Positions 48,555 to 58,822 of a stretch of 64,000 bases of DNA are shown one piece after another (position 1 is the stretch's first letter; each line of letters starts with the position of its first letter). Below the pieces are notes generated by a model. That model did not search any database. It was not told where the DNA came from and saw nothing but the letters and a program-made list of their open reading frames with translations. Source of the stretch: Rhodobacter sp. (GTDB lineage: Bacteria > Pseudomonadota > Alphaproteobacteria > Rhodobacterales > Rhodobacteraceae); the NCBI GenBank assembly GCA_020250125.1, contig JADCEL010000054.1, positions 1 to 64,000 on the forward strand, given 5' to 3'. Both the position numbers and the translations under genes were made by a program.

Positions 48555-49349
48555 TCAGGCCCTGTTCTGTTCCGGAAAGCACCAGCTTTCCGCTTCGGCG
48601 GCAATCAGCGCCGCCGTTTCGCCGATTCTGGGCGCAAGTGCCGCCAGCGCGTCAAGCGTGCTGCGCGCCGTGGTTGACGTGACCGACAGTGCGCCCATCA
48701 CCCGGCCGCCACGGGTCAGGATCGGCAAGGCGATGCAGATGATTCCCGGCTCGTGTTCTTCGCTGTCAAAGGCGAAGCCCCGGTCGCGAATCGCCTGCAG
48801 ATCGGCCAGCAGCCTGGCCGGCGTGTCAAGCGTGCGGTCGGTAAAGCGGTGGAACGACTGGCGGTCCAGGGCGCGCGTCAGCTCGTCTTGCGACAGAAAG
48901 GCCAGCATCGCCTTGCCGACGCCGGTGCAATAGGCCGGGCCAACCTTGCCGGCCTGGCTGAACATTTCGACCGGCCTGCGGGCGTTGCGCTTGTCCACAT
49001 ACAGCACCTGGCCAAGGTCAAGCTGGGCCAGGTGTATGGTCTCGCCCACGTCGGCGGAAAGCCTGTCAATAAAGGGCCTTGCCAGCGGCGCGATGGAACT
49101 TTGCGCCCAGGCGGCATGGGCCAGCCGCACCAGCCGCACACCCAGGCCATAGGTCTGCCGGTCCGCATCATAGACCAGCATGCCCTGATGCGTCAGGGTC
49201 TGCAGAAAGCGATAAAGCGTGGCCTTGGGATAGGCACCGTCCGACAGAAGATCGGAAAAGCGCACCGGGCGGCCCGCCTGGGCCACCCTGTCCAGCACGT
49301 CAAGCGCCTTGCCCACTGTCCCGTCGCCGCCACCGTCCACGCCCGTCAT
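48555..49349 (-). CDS. IclR family transcriptional regulator
   Basis: [24 protein letters not shown]...[19 protein letters not shown]. Confidence 0.92.
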   Translation of the reverse strand: MTGVDGGGDGTVGKALDVLDRVAQAGRPVRFSDLLSDGAYPKATLYRFLQTLTHQGMLVYDADRQTYGLGVRLVRLAHAAWAQSSIAPLARPFIDRLSADVGETIHLAQLDLGQVLYVDKRNARRPVEMFSQAGKVGPAYCTGVGKAMLAFLSQDELTRALDRQSFHRFTDRTLDTPARLLADLQAIRDRGFAFDSEEHEPGIICIALPILTRGGRVMGALSVTSTTARSTLDALAALAPRIGETAALIAAEAESWCFPEQNRA

Positions 49350-49448
49350 CCCGTTCTGCCGTCCCTGTTGACAGCTTAGACGACACGCCGCATAGTTTTC
49401 AATATTCAAGACTGAGTTTCAAATAATGGAACCAAAAGGGAGGAAACC

Positions 49449-50696
49449 ATGGTCCATTCAAAGACAGGCGCGCTTGCCGTCGTGGCGGCGCTGCTCATGT
49501 CCACCACTGCAATGGCACAAGACCAGCGCGTGCTGAAGTACAACGCCGATTATGACCCGATCCCGCTTGCCGCGATGGAGGCCCTGATCGCCGATTTCGA
49601 GGCGGCGAACCCCGATGTCGACGTGCAGCTGAACAACTTTGACCACGAAGGCTACAAGACCGCGATCCGCAACTTCCTGACCGCGGATTCGCCTGACCTT
49701 GCAAACTGGTACGCGGGCAACCGGATGGCGCCCTTCGTCAAGGCGGGCCAGTTCATGGATGTGTCCGACGTGTGGGAGGCGAACGGCCTGGGCGAAAGCC
49801 TTGCTTCGGCCAAAGCTTCGATGACCATTGATGGCAAGCAGTGGGGTGTTCCCTATACCTATTACCAGTGGGGCATCTACTATAACCGCGACGCCTACAA
49901 GGCGGCCGGTGTCGATCTGCCGGGACCGGACGGCATCACCTGGGATCAGTTCATCCAGAACTGTGAAAAGTTCAAGGCGGCCGGAATTGACTGCATGACC
50001 ACGGGCAGCAAGGCGCTTTGGCCTGTGGCCGGCATCTTCGATTATCTGTCGCTGCGCACCAACGGCTACGAATGGCACATGGACCTGACTGCGGGCAAGG
50101 TGGAATGGACCGACCCCAAGGTCAGGGATGTATTCGCCCAGTTCGCCCGGCTTCAGCCCTATGTCACCGCGAACCATGCCGCCATCGACTGGCAGGATGC
50201 GGCGGCGCTGATGGTGCAGGGCAAGGCCGCAAACTATGTGATGGGCAACTTTGCCGTCGGCGTCTTCAGGGAAGGCGGCATGACGAACGACACGCTGGGC
50301 TTCATGGTGTTCCCCGAAATCACGCCCGGCATCCCGCGCGCCGAAGATGCGCCGACGGATACCATCCACATTCCCACCGGTGCGCAGAACGTCGCGGACG
50401 CGAAGAAATTCCTGGCCTTCGTCGCCTCGCCCGATGCGCAGACCAAGTGGAACGCGGCTGTCGGCCAACTGCCCACCAACAAGAACTCGACCGTCCCGCA
50501 GGACGATCCGTTCCTGGTTGCCGGGTTCGAGATGCTGTCAACGGCCCATGCCCTGGCGCAGTTCTTCGACCGGGATGCCCCGGCGGAAATGGCCAAGGCC
50601 GGGATGGAAGGGTTCCAGCAGTTCCTGGTGCAGCCCGACCAGCTTGACAACATCCTGGCCCGGCTGGAGCAGGTGCGTCAGCAGGTCTACAAGTGA
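49449..50696 (+). CDS. Carbohydrate ABC transporter substrate-binding protein
   Basis: Signal peptide; extracellular solute-binding family 1 pattern (GKQWGVPYTYYQWGIYYNRDAYKAAG). Confidence 0.93.
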   Translation: MVHSKTGALAVVAALLMSTTAMAQDQRVLKYNADYDPIPLAAMEALIADFEAANPDVDVQLNNFDHEGYKTAIRNFLTADSPDLANWYAGNRMAPFVKAGQFMDVSDVWEANGLGESLASAKASMTIDGKQWGVPYTYYQWGIYYNRDAYKAAGVDLPGPDGITWDQFIQNCEKFKAAGIDCMTTGSKALWPVAGIFDYLSLRTNGYEWHMDLTAGKVEWTDPKVRDVFAQFARLQPYVTANHAAIDWQDAAALMVQGKAANYVMGNFAVGVFREGGMTNDTLGFMVFPEITPGIPRAEDAPTDTIHIPTGAQNVADAKKFLAFVASPDAQTKWNAAVGQLPTNKNSTVPQDDPFLVAGFEMLSTAHALAQFFDRDAPAEMAKAGMEGFQQFLVQPDQLDNILARLEQVRQQVYK

Positions 50697-50700
50697 CCCC

Positions 50701-50736
50701 CGGTCAGGAGAGGCGGCACCCCGCCTCTCCTGACCG
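50701..50736 (+). other. Intra-operon stem-loop between SBP and permease genes
   Basis: Perfect 16-bp stem CGGTCAGGAGAGGCGG-cacc-CCGCCTCTCCTGACCG. Confidence 0.85.
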
Positions 50737-50841
50737 CATTGCCCGGTTGGCCAAAGGGCGCTGACACTGCGGCATGCCCCCTGGAGAACCCCGAAGATTT
50801 CCGCGTGACACAGGGCAACCGGAAGAAGGAAAGTGACCTCG

Positions 50842-51957
50842 ATGCCCCACTTTCTAGGCAGGCCCCTTGCGCGCGTGCTGTTTCCCCTGGTGCTGGCTGC
50901 GCTTGTGGTCTGGATTGCCCGGTGGGTCCTGACCGCTGACCTTGCCCGGTCCGTGACCACAGGCGCAGTGGCGGGCGGATTTCTTTTCTGCGGGTGGGCG
51001 GTGCTTTCAGCGGCCTGGCGCAGGGTGTCAAACCAGCCCGGCCATCCCCTGTACCCGGCGGTCTGTGCCATCAGGGCATACTGGAAAGCAAACCAGCGGC
51101 GGCTGGCCCCCTGGCTTTTCCTTGCGCCCGGGTGTCTGATGTTTGCGGTCTATGTGATCATCCCGATCTTCCAAAGCATCTGGATCAGTTTTTATGACTG
51201 GGACGGTCTGGGCGAGGCGCAATGGATCGGCACCGCCAACTATGCGGAAATGGCCACCGACCCCAATATGGTCACATCCTTTCGCAACAATATCCTGTGG
51301 CTTGTGCTTTACATGCTGGCCCTGCCTGCGGGGCTGTTGATCGCCATTTTCCTGAACCAGACGATCCGGGGCATCCGGCTTTACAAATCACTGTTCTTTT
51401 TTCCCTTCGTCATCAGCCAGGTCGTGGTCGGCCTGATCTTTTCGTGGTTCTACGCCCCCGGCTTTGGCCTGCTTTACAAGGTGATCGAAGGCATCACGGG
51501 GCAAGGCATCGCGATTCTTGCGGACCCCGATCTTGTCACCTTCGGCATTATTGCGGCGGGTCTGTGGCCGCAGATCGCCTATGTCATGATCCTGTATCTG
51601 ACCGGTTTGAACAACGTCGCCCCCGACCAGGTCGAGGCGGCGCGTCTGGACGGCGCAAAGGGCTGGCGGATGCTGTGGTACGTGATTCTGCCGCAGCTGC
51701 GCCCCGCCACCTTCATCGCGGTGGTCGTGACCGTCATCGGCGCGCTGCGCAGTTTCGATCTTGTGTCGATCATGACCTCGGGCGGGCCCTTTGGCTCGTC
51801 CCGGGTGCTGTCCTATTACATGTATGAACAGGCGCTGTCCGAATACGGATACCGCATGGGCTATGGCGCGGCCATCGCCGTGGTGCTGTTCGCCATCATG
51901 ATGATCTTCATTTCGGGCTTCATCTGGAAGATGTGGCGCGACGAGACGGAGCGATAG
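50842..51957 (+). CDS. Sugar ABC transporter permease
   Basis: EAARLDGAKGWRMLWYVILPQLRP (EAA loop). Confidence 0.94.
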   Translation: MPHFLGRPLARVLFPLVLAALVVWIARWVLTADLARSVTTGAVAGGFLFCGWAVLSAAWRRVSNQPGHPLYPAVCAIRAYWKANQRRLAPWLFLAPGCLMFAVYVIIPIFQSIWISFYDWDGLGEAQWIGTANYAEMATDPNMVTSFRNNILWLVLYMLALPAGLLIAIFLNQTIRGIRLYKSLFFFPFVISQVVVGLIFSWFYAPGFGLLYKVIEGITGQGIAILADPDLVTFGIIAAGLWPQIAYVMILYLTGLNNVAPDQVEAARLDGAKGWRMLWYVILPQLRPATFIAVVVTVIGALRSFDLVSIMTSGGPFGSSRVLSYYMYEQALSEYGYRMGYGAAIAVVLFAIMMIFISGFIWKMWRDETER

Positions 51958-51960
51958 GTC

Positions 51961-52806
51961 ATGTTCCCCAGACCGATCCAGCAGGCATCGCCCGGCCTTC
52001 AATGGCTGTACCGCATAGCGCTGCCCATTGCGCTGCTTGTCTGGCTGTTCCCGCTGCTTGGGGTTGCCGTCACCTCGGTTCGGCCCGCCTCGGATCTGGC
52101 GCAGGGCAATTACTTTGGCATCCCGTCCTACCTTGCGTTCGAGAATTATGGCGATGTGTTCCGCAATACGCCGATGGGGCGCTACATCCTGAATTCCTTT
52201 GTCGTGACGATCCCCACCGTCATCGGTGCCGTCGCCCTTTCGCTGATGACAGGCTTTGCGCTGGCGATCTATCGATTCCGGTCGAACCTGTTCCTGTTCT
52301 TCCTGTTCGTCGCGGGCAATTTCGTGCCCTTCCAGATTCTGATGGTTCCGGTGCGCGACCTGACGCTGTCGTTCGGAATGTACAACACCTACTGGGGACT
52401 GATCCTGTTTCACATCGCCTTCCAGACCGGGTTCTGCACGCTGTTCATGCGCAACTTCATCAAGGCGCTTCCCTTCGAGCTGATCGAGGCCGCGCGGGTG
52501 GAAGGGGTCAGCGAAATGCGCATCTTCTGGTACATCGTTCTGCCGCTGATGCGCCCTGCCATTGCCGCCCTGTCGGTCCTGATCTTCACCTTCATCTGGA
52601 ACGACTTCTTCTGGGCCACGGTCCTGACCACCAGCCCGCAAACACAACCGATCACCGCAGGGCTGTCTTCGCTGAACGGCCAATGGGTGGCGGCCTGGCA
52701 TCTTGTTTCGGCCGGGTCGATCCTGGCAGCCCTGCCGCCGGTGGCGATGTTCTTCCTGATGCAGAAACACTTCATCGCGGGCCTGACGCTGGGAGCTGTG
52801 AAATGA
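51961..52806 (+). CDS. Carbohydrate ABC transporter permease
   Basis: EAARVEGVSEMRIFWYIVLPLMRPA (EAA loop). Confidence 0.94.
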   Translation: MFPRPIQQASPGLQWLYRIALPIALLVWLFPLLGVAVTSVRPASDLAQGNYFGIPSYLAFENYGDVFRNTPMGRYILNSFVVTIPTVIGAVALSLMTGFALAIYRFRSNLFLFFLFVAGNFVPFQILMVPVRDLTLSFGMYNTYWGLILFHIAFQTGFCTLFMRNFIKALPFELIEAARVEGVSEMRIFWYIVLPLMRPAIAALSVLIFTFIWNDFFWATVLTTSPQTQPITAGLSSLNGQWVAAWHLVSAGSILAALPPVAMFFLMQKHFIAGLTLGAVK

Positions 52807-54158
52807 CGAAAATCGCCTTCATCGGCGCGGGATCGACCGTGTTCATGAAGAACATCGTGGGCGATGCGCTGCACCGGCCCGCCCTTTCCGGGGCGACCAT
52901 CGCCCTGATGGACATTGACGCAAAGCGGCTGGAGGAAAGCGCGCTGGTGGCGCGAAAGATGGTCGCCTCGCTGGGGGCATCGGCCAGGGTGGAAACCTGC
53001 ACCAGCCAGCGCGCGGCGCTGGACGGGGCGGATTTCGTGATCGCCGCCTTCCAGATCGGCGGGTACAGGCCCTGCACCGTCACCGATTTCGAGGTGCCAA
53101 AGGCCTACGGCCTGCGCCAGACCATTGCCGACACATTGGGGGTGGGGGGCATCATGCGCGGCCTGCGCACCGTGCCGCATCTGTGGAAAATCGCCGAAGA
53201 CATGGCGGCGGTCTGCCCCGATGCGCTGCTGCTGCAATATGTCAACCCGATGGCGATCAACACCTGGGCGCTGTCGGCGCGCTACCCCGCCCTGAAACAG
53301 GTGGGCCTGTGCCATTCGGTCCAGGGCACCGCCGCCGAACTGGCCCGCGATCTGGACATTCCCGAAGGCGACCTGCGCTACCGCGCCGCCGGGATCAACC
53401 ACATGGCGTTCTACCTGAATTTCGAGGCGCGCAATCCCGACGGCACCTTCCGCGACCTGTATCCGGCCCTGCGCGAGGGCTATCGCGCCGGGCGCATCCC
53501 GCTGGAGTCGTCGTGGAACCCGCGCTGCCCCAACCTGGTGCGGTATGAGGCGATGATGCACCTGGGCTGTTTCGTCACCGAAAGCTCCGAGCATTTCGCC
53601 GAATATGTGCCGTGGTTCATAAAAAAAGGCCGCCCCGATCTGATCGAACAGTTCCGCATCCCGCTGGATGAATACCCCAGGCGCTGCGAAGAACAGATCG
53701 CCCGCTGGGCCGCGCAGGCCGAAAGCTACCGCACGGCAGAGCGGATCGAGGTGGCGCAAAGCCACGAATATGCCGCCACGATCATGAATGCGGTCGTCAC
53801 CGGCGAACCGGCGGTGATCTATGGCAATGTGGCCAACCGGGGCTTCATCCCCCAGCTTCCCGAAGGCGCGGCGGTCGAGGTGCCCTGCCTGGTCGACGCG
53901 AATGGCATCCAGCCCACGGTTGTCACCGGCATCCCGCCCCAGCTTGTGGCGCTGATGCGCACCAACCTGAATGTGCAGGAACTGACCGTGGCCGCGCTGA
54001 TGGAAGAAAACCGCGAGCATGTCTATCACGCCGCCATGCTTGATCCGCATACGGCGGCAGAGCTTGACCTGCGCCAGATCCGCGCCCTTGTGGACGACCT
54101 GATTGCAGCGCATGACCAATGGTTGCCGGATTGGCTGCGCGCCCGCAAAGCCGCCTGA
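52803..54158 (+). CDS. GH4 family alpha-galactosidase/alpha-glucosidase
   Basis: MTKIAFIGAGSTVFMKNIVGD; LQYVNPMAINTWA; VGLCHSVQGT; RAAGINHMAFYL. Confidence 0.92.
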   Translation: MTKIAFIGAGSTVFMKNIVGDALHRPALSGATIALMDIDAKRLEESALVARKMVASLGASARVETCTSQRAALDGADFVIAAFQIGGYRPCTVTDFEVPKAYGLRQTIADTLGVGGIMRGLRTVPHLWKIAEDMAAVCPDALLLQYVNPMAINTWALSARYPALKQVGLCHSVQGTAAELARDLDIPEGDLRYRAAGINHMAFYLNFEARNPDGTFRDLYPALREGYRAGRIPLESSWNPRCPNLVRYEAMMHLGCFVTESSEHFAEYVPWFIKKGRPDLIEQFRIPLDEYPRRCEEQIARWAAQAESYRTAERIEVAQSHEYAATIMNAVVTGEPAVIYGNVANRGFIPQLPEGAAVEVPCLVDANGIQPTVVTGIPPQLVALMRTNLNVQELTVAALMEENREHVYHAAMLDPHTAAELDLRQIRALVDDLIAAHDQWLPDWLRARKAA

Positions 54159-54228
54159 CCGTCACATTTCCTGTTCACAAATATCCCCGCTGGAGGCGCC
54201 GACGCTTCCACCACACCGAAGGCCCGAC

Positions 54229-54999
54229 ATGACAGACCAAGCCATCTTCCCCGATCTGAAAGGCAAATCCGTGTTCATCACCGGCGGGGGATCGGGGATT
54301 GGCGCGGCACTGACCGAAGGTTTTCTGCGCCAGGGGGCGAATGTGGCCTTCGTACAGCGCTCTGACGCGCGCCCCTTTTGTGACGCGATGGAACAGCGCA
54401 CCGGCAAGCGCCCGCTGTTTCTTGCCTGCGATGTCACGGATGTCGGGGCGATCCGCACTGCGGTCGCCGAAGCGGCGGCAGCGCAGGGGCCGATCACCGT
54501 CCTGGTCAACAACGCCGCCAACGACAAGCGGCATGACACCCTGGCGGTCACGGAAGAGTTCTGGGACTGGTCGATGGCCATCAACCTGAAAAGCTATTTC
54601 TTCACCGCACAGGCCGTTATCCCCGGCATGCAGGCCGCCGGCGGCGGGTCGATCATCAATTTCACCTCGATCAGCTACATGATGGGCAACGGCGGCTATC
54701 CCGCCTATACCTCGGCCAATTCCGGCATCAATGGTCTGACCCGCAGCCTGGCCCGCGATTTCGGGCCGGACCGCATCCGCGTCAATGCCATCGCCCCGGG
54801 ATGGGTGCTGACGCAAAAGCAGAAGGACCTTTGGGTCACGCCGGAAGGCCTGCAGGCGCATCTCGACCGGCAGTGCCTGAAGGATACCCTGGAACCCGAA
54901 GACATTGTCGGCGGTGTGCTGTTTCTTGCCTCCGCTGCCTCGCGCATGATGACCGGGCAATCGCTGGTGATCGACGGCGGCGTGGTGGTGACGGGATGA
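54229..54999 (+). CDS. SDR family oxidoreductase
   Basis: GKSVFITGGGSGIGAALTEGF; VNNAANDKR; YPAYTSANSGINGLTRSLARD. Confidence 0.93.
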   Translation: MTDQAIFPDLKGKSVFITGGGSGIGAALTEGFLRQGANVAFVQRSDARPFCDAMEQRTGKRPLFLACDVTDVGAIRTAVAEAAAAQGPITVLVNNAANDKRHDTLAVTEEFWDWSMAINLKSYFFTAQAVIPGMQAAGGGSIINFTSISYMMGNGGYPAYTSANSGINGLTRSLARDFGPDRIRVNAIAPGWVLTQKQKDLWVTPEGLQAHLDRQCLKDTLEPEDIVGGVLFLASAASRMMTGQSLVIDGGVVVTG

Positions 55000-55904
55000 T
55001 CCCGGCCGGGTGGATCGCCGTCGACTGGGGCACCACGCATCTGCGCGCCTATGCGATGGGTCCGGGCGGCATCTGCGCCGAGGCGTCGTCGGACGACGGC
55101 ATGGCAACACTGACGCGCGACGGCTATGAACCGGCACTGCTGCGGCTGGCCGGGGCATGGCTGGCACCGGGCCGGACCCTGCCGGTCTTTGCCTGCGGCA
55201 TGGTCGGCAGCCGCCAGGGCTGGCAGGAAGCGCCCTATCGCACCGTGCCCTGCCCGCCGCTGGATGCCGCCCGGCTGGTCGCGGTTCCGACGCGGGACAG
55301 CCGGATTGCCGTCCGGCTGGTGCCGGGGCTGAAACAGGCGCAGCCCGCCGATGTCATGCGCGGCGAGGAAACCCAGATCGCGGGGGCGCTGGCGCTGATG
55401 CCCGGATTCGACGGAGTGCTCTGCCTGCCCGGCACCCATTCCAAATGGGTGCAGGTCAGCGCGGGCGAGGTGGTCAGCTTTCAGACCTTCATGACGGGAG
55501 AGTTGTTTGCGCTGCTTTCGGCCCAGTCGGTTCTGCGCCATGGCATGGCGGCCGAGGGCTGGGACGACGCCGCCTTCGCCGCCGGGCTGTCCGAGACGCT
55601 GTCGCGCCCCGAACGCATCGGGGCCGGGCTGTTTGCGCTGCGGGCCGAAGGCCTGATCGCGGGGCTGAGTGCGCCTGCGGCCAGGGCGCGCCTGTCAGGA
55701 CTTCTCATCGGTCTGGAACTGGCCGGATCGCGGGCTTACTGGCTGGGCCAGCCGGTTGCCATCATCGGGGCAGACCGCTTGTCTGCCCTTTACGCACAGG
55801 CCCTGACGGCGCAGGGGGCATCGCCGCGCCTGCTGCCGGCACGCGATGCCGTCATCGCCGGGCTGACCGCCGTGCGGCGCGGTGCCATGGAGAACACCCG
55901 ATGA
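54996..55904 (+). CDS. dgoK: 2-dehydro-3-deoxygalactonokinase
   Basis: [36 protein letters not shown]; adjacent to KDPGal aldolase gene. Confidence 0.92.
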   Translation: MIPAGWIAVDWGTTHLRAYAMGPGGICAEASSDDGMATLTRDGYEPALLRLAGAWLAPGRTLPVFACGMVGSRQGWQEAPYRTVPCPPLDAARLVAVPTRDSRIAVRLVPGLKQAQPADVMRGEETQIAGALALMPGFDGVLCLPGTHSKWVQVSAGEVVSFQTFMTGELFALLSAQSVLRHGMAAEGWDDAAFAAGLSETLSRPERIGAGLFALRAEGLIAGLSAPAARARLSGLLIGLELAGSRAYWLGQPVAIIGADRLSALYAQALTAQGASPRLLPARDAVIAGLTAVRRGAMENTR

Positions 55905-56506
55905 GCCGCAACCTGATCGCCATCCTGCGCGGGATCACCCCGGATGACGCCGAAGCCGTGACAGCCGCGCTGATCGATGCCGGGATCACCCGCATCGAGG
56001 TGCCGCTGAATTCCCCCGACCCCTGCCGCAGCATCGGCCTGATGGCCCGCAGCTTCGGGGCGCAGGCGACCATCGGCGCAGGCACGGTGCTGACGCCCCG
56101 CCAGGTGGCCGAGGTAAAGGCGGCAGGCGGGACGCTGATCGTCTCGCCGAACTGCGATCCGCAGGTGATCGCCGCCACGAAGACGGCGGCGATGCACAGC
56201 TATCCCGGCGTCCTGACACCGACGGAATGCTTTGCGGCCCTGGCCGCCGGTGCCGACGGGCTGAAGATATTCCCCGCCTTTCTGATGGGGTTCGATGGAT
56301 TGAAGGCGATCCGCGCGGTGTTGCCTGCCGGAACACGGGTCTTTGCCGTGGGCGGGGTGGGTGCTGCCAATTTTGCGGATTGGCGCAAGGCGGGCGCAGA
56401 CGGCTTTGGCATTGGAACCGCGCTGTACACGCCCGGACTGTCGGCAACGGACGTGTCCCATCGGGCCCGCGATCTTGTCGCGGCCTATGACGGGGCCTTT
56501 GGATGA
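55901..56506 (+). CDS. dgoA: 2-dehydro-3-deoxy-6-phosphogalactonate aldolase
   Basis: [44 protein letters not shown]. Confidence 0.92.
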   Translation: MSRNLIAILRGITPDDAEAVTAALIDAGITRIEVPLNSPDPCRSIGLMARSFGAQATIGAGTVLTPRQVAEVKAAGGTLIVSPNCDPQVIAATKTAAMHSYPGVLTPTECFAALAAGADGLKIFPAFLMGFDGLKAIRAVLPAGTRVFAVGGVGAANFADWRKAGADGFGIGTALYTPGLSATDVSHRARDLVAAYDGAFG

Positions 56507-56825
56507 CATCCGTTCCCGATGACCGCTGCCGCAAAGCGGCCGGGGGGCTGCCGTGGCGTTCGCGCCGCAACCGGCCCTTGCGGCCCAAAACGCCGGGCAA
56601 GGGTCTGCTGACGCGCTTCGACAGCGGCGCGCGGGTGCGGCATGTGCCGGGTGCCGCCGTCCGATCCTTCTGCCCTGTCGTTGGCAGGACTGGTCCTGCC
56701 ACCCTGATTGCAGCCATCGCCCCGCAGGGCAGGGCCGCCGCCGCCCGGCGGGCCGCACCCCGCGCCGGCATTGCCTTTGTCATTTCCGGCGTGGCACCGG
56801 GCCAGGCTGAACATCGGGGGATCCT

Positions 56826-58733
56826 GTGACATTCAAACGAACCCTTGGCGTCTGCTACTATCCCGAACACTGGGACGAGGCACAATGGGCCGGTGACGCC
56901 GCCCGCATGGCGGCCGTGGGCCTGACCTGGGTGCGCATCGGCGAATTCGCCTGGAGCCGGATGGAACCCGAGCCGGGCCGGCTGGACCTGGGCTGGCTGG
57001 ACCGGGCTATTGACACGCTGGGCAAGGCCGGGCTGAAGGTGGTGCTGGGCACGCCCACCGCGACGCCGCCGCGCTGGATGCTGGCGAAACACCCCGACAT
57101 GCTGGCGCTGGACCGCGATGGCAGGCCGCGTGGCTTTGGCTCTCGCAGGCATTACTGCTTCAGCCATCGCGGCTACCGGGCGGACTGTGCGCGGATCGTC
57201 ACGGTGCTGGCCGAACGCTATGGCCAAAATCCCCATATCGCCGCCTGGCAGACCGATAATGAATACGGCTGCCACGATACCGTGCTCAGCTTTTCCGCCG
57301 CCGCCCGCGATGCCTTCCGCGATTGGCTGGCGCAGAAGTATCAAAGCCCGCAGGCGCTGAACCGGGCCTGGGGCAACGTCTTCTGGTCGATGGAATATGC
57401 CGCTTTCGACGACATCGACCTGCCGAACCTGACCGTGACGGAACCGAACCCGGCCCATGTCATGGCTTACCGTCAGTTCGCCTCTGATGAGGTGGCCGCG
57501 TTCAACCGCCTGCAGACCGGGATCATCCGGCGGCACTCGCCCAGCCCCATCGCACACAACTACATGGGCAACGTGACCGAATTCGATCACTTCGCGGTCG
57601 GGGCCGATCTGGATATCGCCAGCTGGGACAGCTATCCGCTGGGGTTCCTGTCGGACCGTCTGGCGGTATCGCCCGAAGAAAAGCTGCGCCACCTGCGCCA
57701 GGGCGACCCCGACATGCAGGCGTTTCACCATGATCTGTACCGGGCCGTCGGCCGGGGCCGCTGGTGGATCATGGAACAGCAGCCCGGCCCGGTGAACTGG
57801 GCCCCCTGGAACGCCGATCCGCTTGCCGGCATGGCCCGGCTTTGGGCGTGGGAGGCCTTTGCCCACGGGGCAGAGGCGGTGTGCTATTTCCGCTGGCGCC
57901 AAGCCCCCTTTGCGCAGGAACAGATGCATGCGGGTCTGCTGCGCCCGGATTCCGTCGCGGCCCCCGCCCATGACGAAGCCGCACAGGTGGCCCGCGAACT
58001 GGCGGCCCTGCCCGATGTCGCCACCGGGCCTGCCCCGGTTGCCCTGGTGTTCGATTACAAAAGCGCCTGGGCCTGGGACACGCAGCCCCAGGGGCGCGAC
58101 TTCAGCTATTTCCGTCTGATGCTGGAGATGTACAAGGGCCTGCGCCGCCTTGGCCTGTCCATCGATATCCTGCCGCCGGACACGGCGGATCTTTCGCCCT
58201 ATGGGCTGGTCCTGGTTCCGGGCATGATGACCCTGCCCGACAGCCTGCTGGCAGCCTTGGCCCGGCATAGGGGCGTGGCGATGGTCGGCCCGCGCAGCAA
58301 TTCGCGCACGCCGGATTTTGCCATTCCGGTGCCCCTGCCCCCCAACCTGCCGGGGCTGGACTGCACGGTTGCGCGGGTGGAAAGCCTGCCGCCCGACGCT
58401 TGCGTTCCTCTGCAGGGGGGTGGCGCGTTCCGCCACTGGCGCGAAAAGCTGGAAGGTACGGCCACGGTGCTGGACCGCGCCGAAGATGGCGTACCCGCCC
58501 TGATGGATGCGGGCGGTCTGCGCTATCTGGGCGGATGGCCCGATGCCGTGGCGCTGGACCGCTACCTGCGCGATGCCTGTGACCGGGCCGGGATTGCAAC
58601 CGAACCGATGCCCGGCAGCCTGCGCTGCCGCGACAGCGGCGGGCGGCGGTTCTACTTCAACTACGGGCCCGTGCCGGTGACGCACCGCGGCACAACGCTT
58701 GGCCCCGCAGGCGTTCACTGGACGGAACTGTAG
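56826..58733 (+). CDS. Beta-galactosidase (GH42)
   Basis: GTG start; LGVCYYPEHWDEAQWAGDAARMAAVGLTWVRIGEFAWSRMEP; WQTDNEYGCHDT. Confidence 0.94.
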   Translation: MTFKRTLGVCYYPEHWDEAQWAGDAARMAAVGLTWVRIGEFAWSRMEPEPGRLDLGWLDRAIDTLGKAGLKVVLGTPTATPPRWMLAKHPDMLALDRDGRPRGFGSRRHYCFSHRGYRADCARIVTVLAERYGQNPHIAAWQTDNEYGCHDTVLSFSAAARDAFRDWLAQKYQSPQALNRAWGNVFWSMEYAAFDDIDLPNLTVTEPNPAHVMAYRQFASDEVAAFNRLQTGIIRRHSPSPIAHNYMGNVTEFDHFAVGADLDIASWDSYPLGFLSDRLAVSPEEKLRHLRQGDPDMQAFHHDLYRAVGRGRWWIMEQQPGPVNWAPWNADPLAGMARLWAWEAFAHGAEAVCYFRWRQAPFAQEQMHAGLLRPDSVAAPAHDEAAQVARELAALPDVATGPAPVALVFDYKSAWAWDTQPQGRDFSYFRLMLEMYKGLRRLGLSIDILPPDTADLSPYGLVLVPGMMTLPDSLLAALARHRGVAMVGPRSNSRTPDFAIPVPLPPNLPGLDCTVARVESLPPDACVPLQGGGAFRHWREKLEGTATVLDRAEDGVPALMDAGGLRYLGGWPDAVALDRYLRDACDRAGIATEPMPGSLRCRDSGGRRFYFNYGPVPVTHRGTTLGPAGVHWTEL

Positions 58734-58822
58734 GTCAGGAAAGATTTATTGACCGGTTTCTGTCACCAAAGCCTTGTCAGGGCCTGATACCCTGATGCCT
58801 GCCGCTTTGGGGGATACATGCC

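Noticed and set aside
55986-58718. 910-aa minus ORF antisense to dgoA/GH42
   Set aside because: Codon-bias artefact; plus-strand genes are well supported.
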